64,000 nt of DNA from Verrucomicrobiota bacterium JB022 (GTDB lineage Bacteria > Verrucomicrobiota > Verrucomicrobiia > Opitutales > Oceanipulchritudinaceae): contig JAUTCQ010000013.1 in assembly GCA_030673845.1 (NCBI GenBank), positions 288,001-352,000 on the forward strand. The letters run 5' to 3'. The notes beneath the pieces are model-generated. The model was not told the DNA's origin, did no database searches, and was given only the letters and a program-made list of their open reading frames with translations. This document shows positions 25,856 to 34,722 of this stretch, piece after piece. The position numbers and the translations under genes are program-made. The stretch's first letter is position 1, and each line of letters opens with the position of its first letter.

Positions 25856-26314
25856 TTAATGAGCCTTCGCCGCCTGCCGTCGTTCGTAGACGAGGCAGGC
25901 ATTTTTCATCCGCCCGAGCACGTAGTAGACAGTTTGCGAACGCTGCCGCACGAGCTGGCCGCCCACAATTTTCGGCACAAAATCCGCCGGTACGTCGCGC
26001 ACCGTCTGCGGGGTTGAGCCGCTGAGGCCCTCGCAGAGGATCGCCGTCATCGCTCGAGTCAGCGTCTGCACCTGCGGCCCGAGGGACACGCGAAAGGTCA
26101 CGCGCCCCTCACCGTCGTCCCGCAGGAAGATGCCGACCGTATCGGTGCATTCCTCGTCCTTGCGCACATCTTCGAGCGCATAGGCTTCGCCTTCCACCGG
26201 CGCGTGGGCTTCCGCCTGGTCGGCATACACGATCAGGTTTTCGCGTTTCTCCGGCTCGCTCAGGTGCTCGAAAAGGTCGATGATTTCCTGCAGTTTTGCG
26301 GGGTAGGCAGCCAT
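25856..26314 (-). CDS. sufE: SufE-family sulfur acceptor
   Basis: 152 residues. The SufE fold is recognised from KLQEIIDLFEHLSEPEKRENLIVYAD, the acceptor-Cys loop (KDEECTDTVGIFL), a TRAMTAILCEGLSG helix and the terminal GRMKNACLVYER. SufE takes persulfide sulfur from a cysteine desulfurase and stimulates Fe-S assembly. It starts four bases after the rhodanese gene on the same strand, so it is cotranscribed with it. No sufS or sufBCD lies in the window. It lacks the textbook GCQS form of the Cys loop, so its partner may differ from SufS. Confidence 0.85.
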   Translation of the reverse strand: MAAYPAKLQEIIDLFEHLSEPEKRENLIVYADQAEAHAPVEGEAYALEDVRKDEECTDTVGIFLRDDGEGRVTFRVSLGPQVQTLTRAMTAILCEGLSGSTPQTVRDVPADFVPKIVGGQLVRQRSQTVYYVLGRMKNACLVYERRQAAKAH

Positions 26315-26318
26315 GGCG

Positions 26319-27197
26319 TTACCTTTCGATGGGGGAGCGCACCATGTTGCCCCACTCGGTCCACGAGCCGTCGTAATTGCGCACCTTCTGGTAGCCGAGC
26401 AGGTATTGCAGGACGAACCAGGTGTGGCTGGACCGCTCGCCGATGCGGCAATAGGCCACAATGTCGTCGTCGGGCTTCAGGTTGAGGTCTTGCGTGTAGA
26501 TCTTTTGCAGCTCTTCGCGGCTTTTGAAGGTGCCGTCATCATTGGCTGCCGTCTTCCACGGCACGCTCTTCGCGCCCGGAATGTGGCCGCCGCGCAGCAC
26601 GCCCTCCTGCGGGTATTCTGGCATGTGGGTGATCTCGCCGCTGAACTCACCGGGCGAGCGCACGTCGATCAAGGGCTTTTTCGCGAGGGAGTGAGCCAGC
26701 GTGTCCGCATAAAATGCCCGGATCTCGTCGTCGCGGCGGCGGTCGGGCACGGGGTAAGAGGTGGCGTCGTAGCGCGGCACCTCACGGGTGATTTCGCGCT
26801 TTTCGGCCAGCCACTTCTGGCGGCCACCATCCATCACGCGCACATCGCGGTGCCCGAACAGGCGGAAGACCCACAAGGCGTAGCAAGCCCACCAGTTGCT
26901 CTTGTCACCATAAAAGACGACCGTCGTCTCGGGCGTGATGCCGTGGCGCTGGCACAGCTCGGCAAAGGCCTGCGGGTCGACATAATCGCGGATCAGGTCG
27001 TCGTTGAGGTCGGCTCGCCAGTCGATGTGGACGGCGCCCGGGATGTGCCCGGTGTCGTAAAGCAGCACGTCTTCGTTGCTCTCGACGAGGCGCACCTGCG
27101 GGTCGTGCAGATGTTTCGCGACCCAGTCCGTGCTCACAAGGGCTTCCGGATGGGCATAGGCAGCAAATTTGCTCTGGGAATCGGCGGCTACTGGCAT
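26319..27197 (-). CDS. Thiosulfate/3-mercaptopyruvate sulfurtransferase (two rhodanese domains)
   Basis: 292 residues with two rhodanese domains (about 18-145 and 165-285). The second has the active-site loop YCRIGERSS with the catalytic Cys; the first has YGDKSNWWA and is inactive, as usual in TST/MST enzymes. CRIGERSS (Cys-Arg-x-Gly-Glu-Arg) resembles the thiosulfate-type loop. It moves sulfane sulfur to cyanide or thiols and, with the downstream sufE, may feed sulfur relay. It is divergent from the autokinase gene, with a TAGAATgATTCTA palindrome in between. Confidence 0.9.
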   Translation of the reverse strand: MPVAADSQSKFAAYAHPEALVSTDWVAKHLHDPQVRLVESNEDVLLYDTGHIPGAVHIDWRADLNDDLIRDYVDPQAFAELCQRHGITPETTVVFYGDKSNWWACYALWVFRLFGHRDVRVMDGGRQKWLAEKREITREVPRYDATSYPVPDRRRDDEIRAFYADTLAHSLAKKPLIDVRSPGEFSGEITHMPEYPQEGVLRGGHIPGAKSVPWKTAANDDGTFKSREELQKIYTQDLNLKPDDDIVAYCRIGERSSHTWFVLQYLLGYQKVRNYDGSWTEWGNMVRSPIER

Positions 27198-27214
27198 GAT
27201 GGAGTCACAATAAA

Positions 27215-27227
27215 TAGAATGATTCTA
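27215..27227. promoter_or_regulatory. Palindrome in the divergent rhodanese/autokinase promoter region
   Basis: Perfect 6+1+6 palindrome tagaat-g-attcta, 18 bases upstream of the sulfurtransferase start, in an AT-rich patch in otherwise GC-rich DNA. It could be an operator for that gene. No known site is assigned. Confidence 0.4.
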
Positions 27228-27315
27228 AAATGCAACAAGCCATGAGAGAAAAAACGCCCCCTCAGCCAATAGCTTTCGCATTGTGCCGCCGGGCAGGCTG
27301 TATTTGCATGCGCTC

Positions 27316-29442
27316 ATGCCTGCCGCCCGTGCCGAGAGCCAAGTCGATCCCCTGTCGCTGGGGGAGGTGTTGCGTATCTTGCGCGTCCACTGGCTGGTCG
27401 TTTTCACGGTCACGGCCCTGGCGGTATTTGCGGCGGCGGCGTGGACGCAGTTGTTTCTGCAGCCGTGGTATTACGCCGAGTCGACCATCCGGGTGGAGCG
27501 GCCCGACCAGGAAAACGAGGTCTTGCGCCCCGTCGGCTTCGACACGATCGACCGCACCTTCATCAACAACCAGTTCGAGACACTGCAGAGCCGCACTGTG
27601 CTTTTGCCCGTGATCGAGCGGCTGGGGCTGGAGCAGCGGTTGAGTCGCGCCCTCGACCTCAATGGCACGCTCGACCGCGAGCAGACTTACCTGTATCTGA
27701 CGCGCAAGATGCTGGAGGTGCGCGACCGCCCCAATACCTCCGTGCTCGACATCGGCGTATGGGCGCCCGACCGCCAGTTGAGCGCCGACATCGCCAACGA
27801 GATCGCGCGGGTCTACGAGCAGAACCGCATTACCTTTGCCACCGCCACGCAAAACCAGGCGCTGACCAAGCTGCAGGAGCAACTGGCCTTGCAGGATGAC
27901 GAGGTGCGAGCACGCCGCGACAAGGTGGAGGCGCTGCGGCAAGAGCTGGGCCTCGCGGGCTATGATTTGAACCTGCAAGACTCGCAGCCGGAGTTGGAGG
28001 CGCTGCGCCAGCTCGAGCGTACGCTGATCAACCTGCGGGTGGAGGCGCTGGCCCGCAAGACGCGCTGGCAGCAATTTGCCCGTGTGGCCCCGGAAGACCG
28101 CCTCTCGGTGGTCAACAACGAGCTGATTTCCGACCAGAACATCCAGCAACTCGCTCAAGCCTACCTCATCCAGCAACAGGAGGTGGAGCAGCTCCGCAAC
28201 CAGCTTGGCGAAAATCACCCCGACCTCGCCTCCCGCGTCGCCCGTCTGCGGGTGCTGCGCGAACAGCTCGACGGCCTGCTGAAGGGTTATGAGCGGGCCT
28301 TGGAAATCGCTTACCTCGAAGCGCAGGCGCGGGTGACGGCGATGGAGCAGGAGCTGGCGCAGGCGCGCGCGGAGCAGATCAACGTGGCGGGCGAAAAATA
28401 CCGCCTCTTCGACGATGCGGTGAAGGACGTGCGCGAGGCGGAGACGGTCCTGCGCTCGATGCGCCTCCAGCTGCGCCAGCGCGAGATCGAGCTGCAGGTG
28501 CCCAAGCGCACGATCGAGCTGCTCAACCTCGCCGCGCCGCCGCTCAAGGCCGGTCGCCCCAACTGGGCGCTCAACCTTTCCGTGGCCGCCTTCCTCGGCC
28601 TCATCCTGGGCGGGGCAGGGGCCATGCTGCTGGAGTTGATCGACAGCAGCTTTCGCGATCTCGATACGCTGGAAGAGCGCCTCGGGCTGCCCGTGCTAGG
28701 CGTAGTGCCGCGCGAAGATGCGCTCGTTACGCGCGACAATTTTGAATCGCCCACGGCGGAGGTCTACCGCGTGATCGGCGCGCACCTCCAGTTGGCGAAC
28801 AGCGGTGCCGCTCAAATCCTGCTCGTGCAATCCGCGGGCGCCGGGGAGGGTAAATCGACCGTGTTGCGTAACCTCGCGGCCTGTGCGGCCCTGGCAGGCG
28901 AGCGCGTCCTGGTGATCGACAGCGATTTGCGCCGGCCCACGCAGCACCAGCTCTTGCAGACCCCGAACCAGCCGGGCCTGGTCGACTACCTGCTTGGGCA
29001 GCAGCCGGCGGAGGCACTGGTACAAGCGACGCATGTGCCGGGGCTCGATTTGATCCCGGCGGGCAGCGGCGCGCTCCACTCCCTCACCCTGCTGCACCGC
29101 GAAAAGCTGCAACAGCTGCTCGATGGCCTGCGGGGCCGCTACGCGCATATTTTCCTCGATTCGCCTCCCGTGCTGGGGGTCAGCGATGCCTCCGTGCTGC
29201 AGTTGCTGGCCGATGGGGTGTTGCTCATCGTGCAATACGGTCGCCTGCCGCAGCCGACGGTCGCCCGGGCCGCCCGGAGTGTGCAGCAGCGGGCCAAGGC
29301 CGTCGCGGGCGTCGTTTTCAACCAGGTGCCGGAGAGCCAGACGGCCGCTTACGGTTATTACGGCTACACGGCTGAGCGCACGCCCGAAAAGCCCTCGGCG
29401 GGTGAATCGGAAGGCGGCGCGGCCAGTCGTTGGCGAGAGTAG
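27316..29442 (+). CDS. Polysaccharide co-polymerase / tyrosine autokinase, Wzc-like
   Basis: 708 residues. A Wzz domain with TM1 (WLVVFTVTALAVFAAAAW), a periplasmic coiled-coil region rich in Leu/Glu/Gln (about 150-390), TM2 (ALNLSVAAFLGLILGGAGAM), then a BY-kinase: Walker A GAGEGKSTV, Walker A' VLVIDSDLRRP and Walker B IFLDSPP. A C-terminal tyrosine cluster (AAYGYYGYTAE) is the likely autophosphorylation target. Such proteins set chain length and export of capsule or exopolysaccharide. No wza or glycosyltransferase genes are near. The ATG at 27316 was preferred over the GTG at 27283. Confidence 0.9.
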   Translation: MPAARAESQVDPLSLGEVLRILRVHWLVVFTVTALAVFAAAAWTQLFLQPWYYAESTIRVERPDQENEVLRPVGFDTIDRTFINNQFETLQSRTVLLPVIERLGLEQRLSRALDLNGTLDREQTYLYLTRKMLEVRDRPNTSVLDIGVWAPDRQLSADIANEIARVYEQNRITFATATQNQALTKLQEQLALQDDEVRARRDKVEALRQELGLAGYDLNLQDSQPELEALRQLERTLINLRVEALARKTRWQQFARVAPEDRLSVVNNELISDQNIQQLAQAYLIQQQEVEQLRNQLGENHPDLASRVARLRVLREQLDGLLKGYERALEIAYLEAQARVTAMEQELAQARAEQINVAGEKYRLFDDAVKDVREAETVLRSMRLQLRQREIELQVPKRTIELLNLAAPPLKAGRPNWALNLSVAAFLGLILGGAGAMLLELIDSSFRDLDTLEERLGLPVLGVVPREDALVTRDNFESPTAEVYRVIGAHLQLANSGAAQILLVQSAGAGEGKSTVLRNLAACAALAGERVLVIDSDLRRPTQHQLLQTPNQPGLVDYLLGQQPAEALVQATHVPGLDLIPAGSGALHSLTLLHREKLQQLLDGLRGRYAHIFLDSPPVLGVSDASVLQLLADGVLLIVQYGRLPQPTVARAARSVQQRAKAVAGVVFNQVPESQTAAYGYYGYTAERTPEKPSAGESEGGAASRWRE

Positions 29443-29517
29443 CTGCGCGAGGGCTTGCCAATAGGGCGGGTGGCCTTCTAGCGTGCACGCCTACAACCTG
29501 TGCCGATTTTCTTTCCC

Positions 29518-30378
29518 ATGATGCCTACCCTTCGTCTGTTTCTTGCCTCATCCCTTCTCGCCGTCTTGCCGAGCGCCTTCGGCCTGACCATCGCCGGTAG
29601 TGACTTGCTCAAACCCGTGGTCGAGGCTCCGCTGCAGCAGTTCAGCCAGCAGGAGGGCGTGCCCGTGACGCTGAGCCTGGAGGGCAGCCAAAAGGGGCTC
29701 GACGCCGTGACCAGCGGCAAGGCCCCCATCGCACTCATCGCGCTGCCCCGTGGCGAGCAGCCCCCGGCCGATCTCGAATCGACCCCCTGGGCCTTCCTCG
29801 TCACCTCCGTCGTCGTGCACCGCGACAACCCGGTGGAAGACATGACGTACAACGACTTGATCGAAGCCTTCAGCACCGAGGGCGTGGCCGAGTCGTGGGA
29901 AGCCTTCACGTCGAACAGCTCTTGGTCGATCCGCAAGCTCTCGCTGCACACCGTGCGCGGCAACAGCACCGTGGGCCAGGAAATCTTCAAGGTCGAGGTG
30001 CTGGGCGAGCGCGAATTACGCGCCATCGTGCGCCCCCACGATACGCTGGCCACGTTCAACCGCGACGTGCGCGACACCTTCAACGTGCTGGCGATCATGC
30101 CCACCACGCGCCTGCCGGAGAACCTGCGTGCGGTGCCGGTGGGCCGGGGCGGCACCCAGCGCTCCTTCGCCCCCAACCCGCAAAACGTGCTCTTTGGCGA
30201 CTACCCGCTGCAACTGCCCTTCTACCTCGTCTACCGTCGCGACTTTGCCGCCACCGCCGAGGGCAAGAAGCTGCTCACCTACCTCTTGAGCGACGAAATG
30301 GCCGAAAAGCTGAATGCGGCCGATGTGATGCCGCTGGTGGAGTCCGAGCGCGAAGACCGCCTGCGCCGCCTGCAGTAG
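29518..30378 (+). CDS. PstS-like phosphate-type substrate-binding protein
   Basis: 286 residues with a signal peptide (MMPTLRLFLASSLLAVLPSAFG) and a type 2 periplasmic-binding fold of the PBP_like/PstS group (LTIAGSDLL, LSLEGSQKGLDAVTSGKAPIALIALP, TVRGNSTVGQEIF, ...GDYPLQLPFYLVYRRDF). It is more diverged than the PstS of the pst operon and lacks several phosphate-contact motifs, so the ligand may not be phosphate. It lies about 75 bases after the autokinase gene on the same strand and is followed by tRNA-Gly. Confidence 0.72.
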   Translation: MMPTLRLFLASSLLAVLPSAFGLTIAGSDLLKPVVEAPLQQFSQQEGVPVTLSLEGSQKGLDAVTSGKAPIALIALPRGEQPPADLESTPWAFLVTSVVVHRDNPVEDMTYNDLIEAFSTEGVAESWEAFTSNSSWSIRKLSLHTVRGNSTVGQEIFKVEVLGERELRAIVRPHDTLATFNRDVRDTFNVLAIMPTTRLPENLRAVPVGRGGTQRSFAPNPQNVLFGDYPLQLPFYLVYRRDFAATAEGKKLLTYLLSDEMAEKLNAADVMPLVESEREDRLRRLQ

Positions 30379-30450
30379 AAGAAAATTCACTTTTTGAAAA
30401 AATGTCATTGACCAGTAGGATCCGATCTCTACTGTGAAGGACTTTCCCAA

Positions 30451-30526
<76 letters not shown>

Positions 30527-30537
30527 TTTTTCCTTTT

Positions 30538-30570
30538 AAGGCCGACTGACCAGCAGTTGGCCTTTTCTTT
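30538..30570 (+). terminator. Terminator after tRNA-Gly
   Basis: Stem aaggccgactg / cagttggcctt (one G-U pair) with loop accag, then ttcttt. It sits 12 bases after the tRNA. Confidence 0.8.
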
Positions 30571-30614
30571 TGCCCGGTTTTGTGGGTAATGGAGGGCGTT
30601 ATGGGACGGACCTC

Positions 30615-30829
30615 TGGCACCCCTTGCGGGGTGCATTTATATTTTCGGGCTTACCGGAAGTCGTCGCTAGTGCTCCGACATCACGGCTAATCGCTGGCAT
30701 CCCTGAAGGGATGCGGAGGAACAGCCTCCCGCCAAGGTTCAACATCCGTAGGATGTCAGCAATTAGCCGGATTTCGCCGTAGGCGACTTCCGGTTGCTGT
30801 TTTCTACAAAAAGCACCCTTTGGGTGCCA
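30615..30829. repeat. Multi-hairpin dispersed repeat, copy A
   Basis: A 215-base element with nested pairing. It is bounded by hairpins ggcaccccttgcggggtgc and gcaccctttgggtgc. A helix ACCGGAAGTCG (30653-30663) pairs with CGACTTCCGGT (30784-30794), and an inner helix CGGCTAAT (30674) with ATTAGCCG (30762). Small hairpins (gcatccctgaagggatgc, acatccgtaggatgt) lie inside. It is the only content of the 30571-30920 gap. Copies B and C share the plan. Confidence 0.85.
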
Positions 30830-30920
30830 GCCCGATCGCCCTCTGCACTCAGCTGCTATCCCCTCTCCAAACCGCCCTGCGGAGTTGAAGAAGCGGGGGC
30901 TTGAGCCTAGGGTGGCGCGC

Positions 30921-31604
30921 ATGATTGCCGCTGACCTCTTTGACTGGCCGGACTCGCTGCCCTTCGGCCACATCTTCTCGCTCGATCTCGAACCGTGGCG
31001 CTGGCTGCCCCTCATCGCCAAGGCGTTGAAGGAGTTCGACTTTGCTGCGCACCCGCCGCGGACCGACATCCCGCCCGGCCTGCACGTGGAAGGTCCCGTC
31101 TTTATCCACCCCACGGCCGAGCTGCCGCCCTTTGGCTACATCAAGGGCCCGGCCTATATCGGCGAAGGCTGCCAACTACGCCCGGGCGTGTATGTGCGCG
31201 GCAACGTGATCGCGGGCAAGGGCAGCGTGCTCGGCAACTCCTGCGAGTACAAGAACTGCCTGCTGCTCGAAAACGTCGAGACGCCCCACTATAACTACGT
31301 GGGCGATTCGATCCTCGGTAACAAGGCCCACCTCGGCGCCGGCGTGATCTGCGCCAACCTCAAGCTGGCGCGCGACGAGGTGAAGGTGAAGCTGGCGGAC
31401 GACGTGCGCGCGCCCACCGGCCTGCGCAAGCTGGGCGCGATCCTCGGCGACGGCGCGGAGGTAGGCTGCAATGGCGTGCTCCAGCCCGGCTCGATCCTCG
31501 GGCGCCGCGCGGCCGTGATCAGCACCGTCTTCCAAGGCTACCTGCCGGCGGGCAAGCTTTGCATCCCGGAGCTGCGGCACCGGATTGTTGACCGGCCCGA
31601 TTGA
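30921..31604 (+). CDS. Left-handed beta-helix (hexapeptide) sugar-nucleotide acyltransferase-like protein
   Basis: 227 residues. An N-terminal 60-residue helical part (DLFDWPDSLPFGHIFS) is followed by a hexapeptide left-handed beta-helix with repeats such as GPVFIHPTAELP, GPAYIGEGCQLRPGV and GSILGRRAAVIS. It resembles the acetyltransferase half of GlmU-like enzymes without the uridyltransferase half. It may acetylate a sugar nucleotide for envelope or capsule assembly; substrate unknown. The ATG at 30921 starts the fold; the in-frame TTG upstream looks unnecessary. The YceI gene follows 30 bases later. Confidence 0.8.
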   Translation: MIAADLFDWPDSLPFGHIFSLDLEPWRWLPLIAKALKEFDFAAHPPRTDIPPGLHVEGPVFIHPTAELPPFGYIKGPAYIGEGCQLRPGVYVRGNVIAGKGSVLGNSCEYKNCLLLENVETPHYNYVGDSILGNKAHLGAGVICANLKLARDEVKVKLADDVRAPTGLRKLGAILGDGAEVGCNGVLQPGSILGRRAAVISTVFQGYLPAGKLCIPELRHRIVDRPD

Positions 31605-31634
31605 GGCGCGGCGGCTTTGAGCATAGGGTGGCGC

Positions 31635-32552
31635 ATGGCCATCTCTCAGATCACCGCCTCACAACTCACGAAACGTTTGGAGGCGCACCCGTCTCCCGTG
31701 CTGCTCGACGTCAACGACGCCGACGCCTTTGCCGCCCAGCACCTGCCGGGTGCGGTCAACGCCAGCGTTTACGAGATGGCGTTTCTCGACCACGTGAAGG
31801 ACAAGCTGGGCCTCCAGCCCTCCCAGCCCGTAATCGTCTATGGCACCGATGCACGTTCTTACGCCTCGCGGGTGGCCGCGCAAAAGCTGGCGGCGGCTGG
31901 CTTTGCCGAAGTGGAGGAGTTCCGGGGCGGGCTCGAAGCTGCACGCGAGGCTGGCCTGCCGCTGGAGGGCGATACCAAGGCCGCGCAATCCCCCGCCTCC
32001 GCCCAAGGTCAGTTGCAGGTAGACGCCGGGCAGAGCGAAGTGCGCTGGATTGGCCGCAACCTCGCCAACCAGCACCGTGGGCTGATGCCCATCCAGTCTG
32101 GCTACGTCAACCTCGTCGATGGTGTGCTCAAGGGCGGCGAACTGGTGTTCGACCTCGAAGCCCTCTCTTGTGAAGACATCGAGGACGACAAGGCAAACAA
32201 GATGCTGCTCCAGCACTTCCGCGACTGGGAGTTTTTCAACATCGGCGAGCACCCCACCGCCAAGGTGCAGCTCGAGCACGTCGCACACGATCCCCTCGCC
32301 CCGGTGGGCAGCCCCAACTACGAGGTGGCCGCCAGCCTCACGCTGCGCGGCGTCACCGCCCCCGTGCGAGGCCGGTTGGTCGGCGGCTGCAAGGACGGCA
32401 GCACCTGGGCCTGCCAGGGCACGGTGGAGTTTGACCGCACCCGTTGGAACGTGATCTACGGCAGCGGCAAGTTCTTCACCGGGCTCGGCATGCACGCCGT
32501 CAACGACCTCATCACGGTCGACCTGCGGCTGATCTTTGGCGGCAAACGGTAG
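31635..32552 (+). CDS. Rhodanese (Cys-less) fused to YceI-like lipocalin domain
   Basis: 305 residues. Rhodanese-like domain about 5-105 (VLLDVNDADAFAAQHLPGA, VIVYG-TDARSYASR): the catalytic Cys position holds Gly70, so it is probably not a sulfurtransferase. The YceI-like domain is about 120-300 (DAGQSEVRWIGRNL, HFRDWEFFNIGEHPTAKVQ, ASLTLRGVTAPVRGRL). YceI proteins bind polyisoprenoid lipids in a beta-barrel. There is no signal peptide in the chosen start, so it appears cytoplasmic, unlike most YceI proteins. Downstream lies a short gap and the DUF2959 lipoprotein gene. Confidence 0.82.
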   Translation: MAISQITASQLTKRLEAHPSPVLLDVNDADAFAAQHLPGAVNASVYEMAFLDHVKDKLGLQPSQPVIVYGTDARSYASRVAAQKLAAAGFAEVEEFRGGLEAAREAGLPLEGDTKAAQSPASAQGQLQVDAGQSEVRWIGRNLANQHRGLMPIQSGYVNLVDGVLKGGELVFDLEALSCEDIEDDKANKMLLQHFRDWEFFNIGEHPTAKVQLEHVAHDPLAPVGSPNYEVAASLTLRGVTAPVRGRLVGGCKDGSTWACQGTVEFDRTRWNVIYGSGKFFTGLGMHAVNDLITVDLRLIFGGKR

Positions 32553-32788
32553 GAGCAGGGGCCTTTAGCCCACCGATTCGCGGCATTGAGGGGTTGCTGT
32601 TCCCCGTTTCGACGGTACAAATGGAACCTTTTATGCGGCGGACTGACGACATCGCGTTGGGGGAGCGGCGGCTGGAGAGGAAAGACCAGCCCGGCTTCCG
32701 TGGGCGCCGGTGCCCGGAAAAACTGCGCCCGCAACTGGCAGGATGGGGTGGTTTGGCGCATTTTAACGCCTCACTACCCGCCCGCCCG

Positions 32789-33436
32789 ATGAAGAATTAC
32801 CTGTTGCGCCTCCTCCCGCTGTGCCTGGGGCTCTGCCTCACCGGTTGCAGCACCGTTTATTACAACACGCTCGAAAAGTTCGGCTACGAGAAGCGTGAAA
32901 TCCTGGTCGACCGCGTGGATGACGCGCGCGACAGCCAACAAGAGGCGAAGGAGGAGTTCCGCGACGCGCTGGAGGCCTTCATGTCGGTCGTGGAAGTGGA
33001 CGCGACGGAGCTGGAGCGCGCCTACCGCCGCCTCGACAGCGATTACACCCGTCTCAACCGCCGCGCCGAAGAAGTCAAAACCCGCATCGACAAGGTGGAG
33101 GAAGTCTCGCGCGCCCTCTTTGCCGAGTGGGAGCGCGAGCTGGAGAAATACCAGCGCGACGACCTCCGCCGCTCCAGTGAGCAGACCCTGCGCGAGACCC
33201 GCCACCGCGCCGAAGACCTCATCCGCACCATGCGCCGCGCCGAGTCGCGCATGTATCCTGTGCTCGACGCCTTCCAGGACCAGGTGTTATTCCTGAAGCA
33301 CAACCTCAATGCGCGCGCCATCGCCTCTCTCCAGGCGGAGGCCACCCGCGTGCAAGGCGAAGTCGACGTTCTCGTGCAGGAAATGGAACGCGCGATTGAC
33401 GAGGCCGAGCGGTTTATTGAAGAAATGCAGCTTTAA
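32789..33436 (+). CDS. DUF2959-family lipoprotein
   Basis: 215 residues. A lipoprotein signal ending in LTGC (lipobox) gives a lipid-anchored protein; the rest is almost all helical, charged and rich in Arg/Glu, with long coiled coils (REILVDRVDDARDSQQEAKE, ERAYRRLDSDYTRLNRR). The N-terminal STVYYNTLEKFGYEKREIL matches DUF2959. Function unknown. The ATG at 32789 gives the lipoprotein start; the longer open frame has no signal. KdgK-like kinase follows 20 bases later. Confidence 0.85.
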   Translation: MKNYLLRLLPLCLGLCLTGCSTVYYNTLEKFGYEKREILVDRVDDARDSQQEAKEEFRDALEAFMSVVEVDATELERAYRRLDSDYTRLNRRAEEVKTRIDKVEEVSRALFAEWERELEKYQRDDLRRSSEQTLRETRHRAEDLIRTMRRAESRMYPVLDAFQDQVLFLKHNLNARAIASLQAEATRVQGEVDVLVQEMERAIDEAERFIEEMQL

Positions 33437-33456
33437 TCCCCACCCTATACTCTACC

Positions 33457-34554
33457 ATGTCGCTTAACATCAAAGCTTCCTCCGAATGCTTCTACGATTG
33501 CGTCTCGCTCGGCGAGATCATGCTGCGCCTCGACCCGGGCGAAGGTCGTGTGCGTACCGCACGCCAATTCACGGCCTGGGAAGGGGGCGGCGAGTATAAC
33601 GTCTCCCGTGGCCTGCGCCGCTGCTTCGGCCTGCGCACCGCAGTCGTGACCGCTTTTGCCGATAACGAAGTCGGCCGCCTGATCGAAGACTTCGTCCTCC
33701 AGGGCGGCGTCGACACGCGCTTCATCCAGTGGAAGCCCTACGACGGCATTGGCCGCGACGTGCGCAACGGCCTCAACTTCACCGAGCGCGGCTTCGGCAT
33801 CCGCGGCGCTGTGGGTGTGCCCGACCGCGCCAACACGGCCGCCAGCCAGATGAAGCCCGGCGACATCGACTGGGATTACATTTTTGGCAAGCTCGGTGCC
33901 CGCTGGTTCCACACGGGCGGCATCTACGCCGCGCTGAGCGAGTCGACCGCCGAAGTGACGCTGGAAGCCGTCAAGGCCGCCCAGAAGCACGGCACCATCG
34001 TCTCCTACGACCTCAACTACCGCCCCAGCCTCTGGAAGAGCATCGGCGGCCACGCCAAGGCCCAGGAAGTCAACCGCGAGATCGCGAAGTATGTCGATGT
34101 GATGATCGGCAACGAAGAAGACTTCACCGCCTGCCTCGGCTTCGAGATCGAAGGCGTCGATGAAAACCTCTCCGAGCTGCCCATCGAGAGCTTCAAGCGC
34201 ATGATCAACGAGGCCACCAAGGCTTTCCCGAACTTCAAGGCCACCGCCACCACCCTGCGTGGCGTGAAGACCGCCACCGTCAACGACTGGGCCGCGATGG
34301 CCTGGATGGGCGGCGAGTTCTTCCAGAGCCGTGAATTCCCGGGCCTGGAGATCATGGACCGCGTGGGCGGCGGCGACAGCTTCGCCAGCGGCTTCATCTT
34401 CGGCCTGCTCGAAACGGGCGACGCCGGCAAGGCCGTCAACTACGGCGCGGCCCACGGTGCCCACGCCATGACGACCCCGGGCGACACCTCGATGGCCACC
34501 CGCGGCGAAATCGAAAAGTTGATGAAGGGCGGCAGCGCCCGCGTCGTGCGTTAA
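33457..34554 (+). CDS. PfkB-family sugar kinase, KDG kinase-like
   Basis: 365 residues. PfkB-type kinase: DCVSLGEIMLRLDPGEGR at the N-terminus, EGGGEYNVSRGLRRCFG near the substrate, DLNYRPSLW in the middle and the GGGDSFASGF catalytic motif near the C-terminus. Such kinases phosphorylate ribose, fructose or 2-keto-3-deoxygluconate; the overall pattern and the nearby pectin lyase suggest KDG, but this is inference. It follows the lipoprotein gene and is ended by a strong terminator. Confidence 0.88.
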   Translation: MSLNIKASSECFYDCVSLGEIMLRLDPGEGRVRTARQFTAWEGGGEYNVSRGLRRCFGLRTAVVTAFADNEVGRLIEDFVLQGGVDTRFIQWKPYDGIGRDVRNGLNFTERGFGIRGAVGVPDRANTAASQMKPGDIDWDYIFGKLGARWFHTGGIYAALSESTAEVTLEAVKAAQKHGTIVSYDLNYRPSLWKSIGGHAKAQEVNREIAKYVDVMIGNEEDFTACLGFEIEGVDENLSELPIESFKRMINEATKAFPNFKATATTLRGVKTATVNDWAAMAWMGGEFFQSREFPGLEIMDRVGGGDSFASGFIFGLLETGDAGKAVNYGAAHGAHAMTTPGDTSMATRGEIEKLMKGGSARVVR

Positions 34555-34618
34555 GGCTGTGCCGCGAAAGCGCCCACCCGGTCACGCCGGGTGACGCTCG
34601 CGTGACATCTCTTTGGAC

Positions 34619-34657
34619 AAGCCGGCTTTCGCTTGAGCGAGGGCCGGCTTTCTTTTT
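34619..34657 (+). terminator. Rho-independent terminator of the PfkB kinase
   Basis: Stem aagccggc / gccggctt with a tail of tctttttg. A second hairpin, cacccgg-tcacg-ccgggtg (34575-34593), lies between the stop and the terminator. Confidence 0.85.
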
Positions 34658-34722
34658 GATCGGTGGGCGCGCCGGCTACTCTCAGGCTGGCGAGGCATTC
34701 TGTCTTAACACCTTCGCCCACC

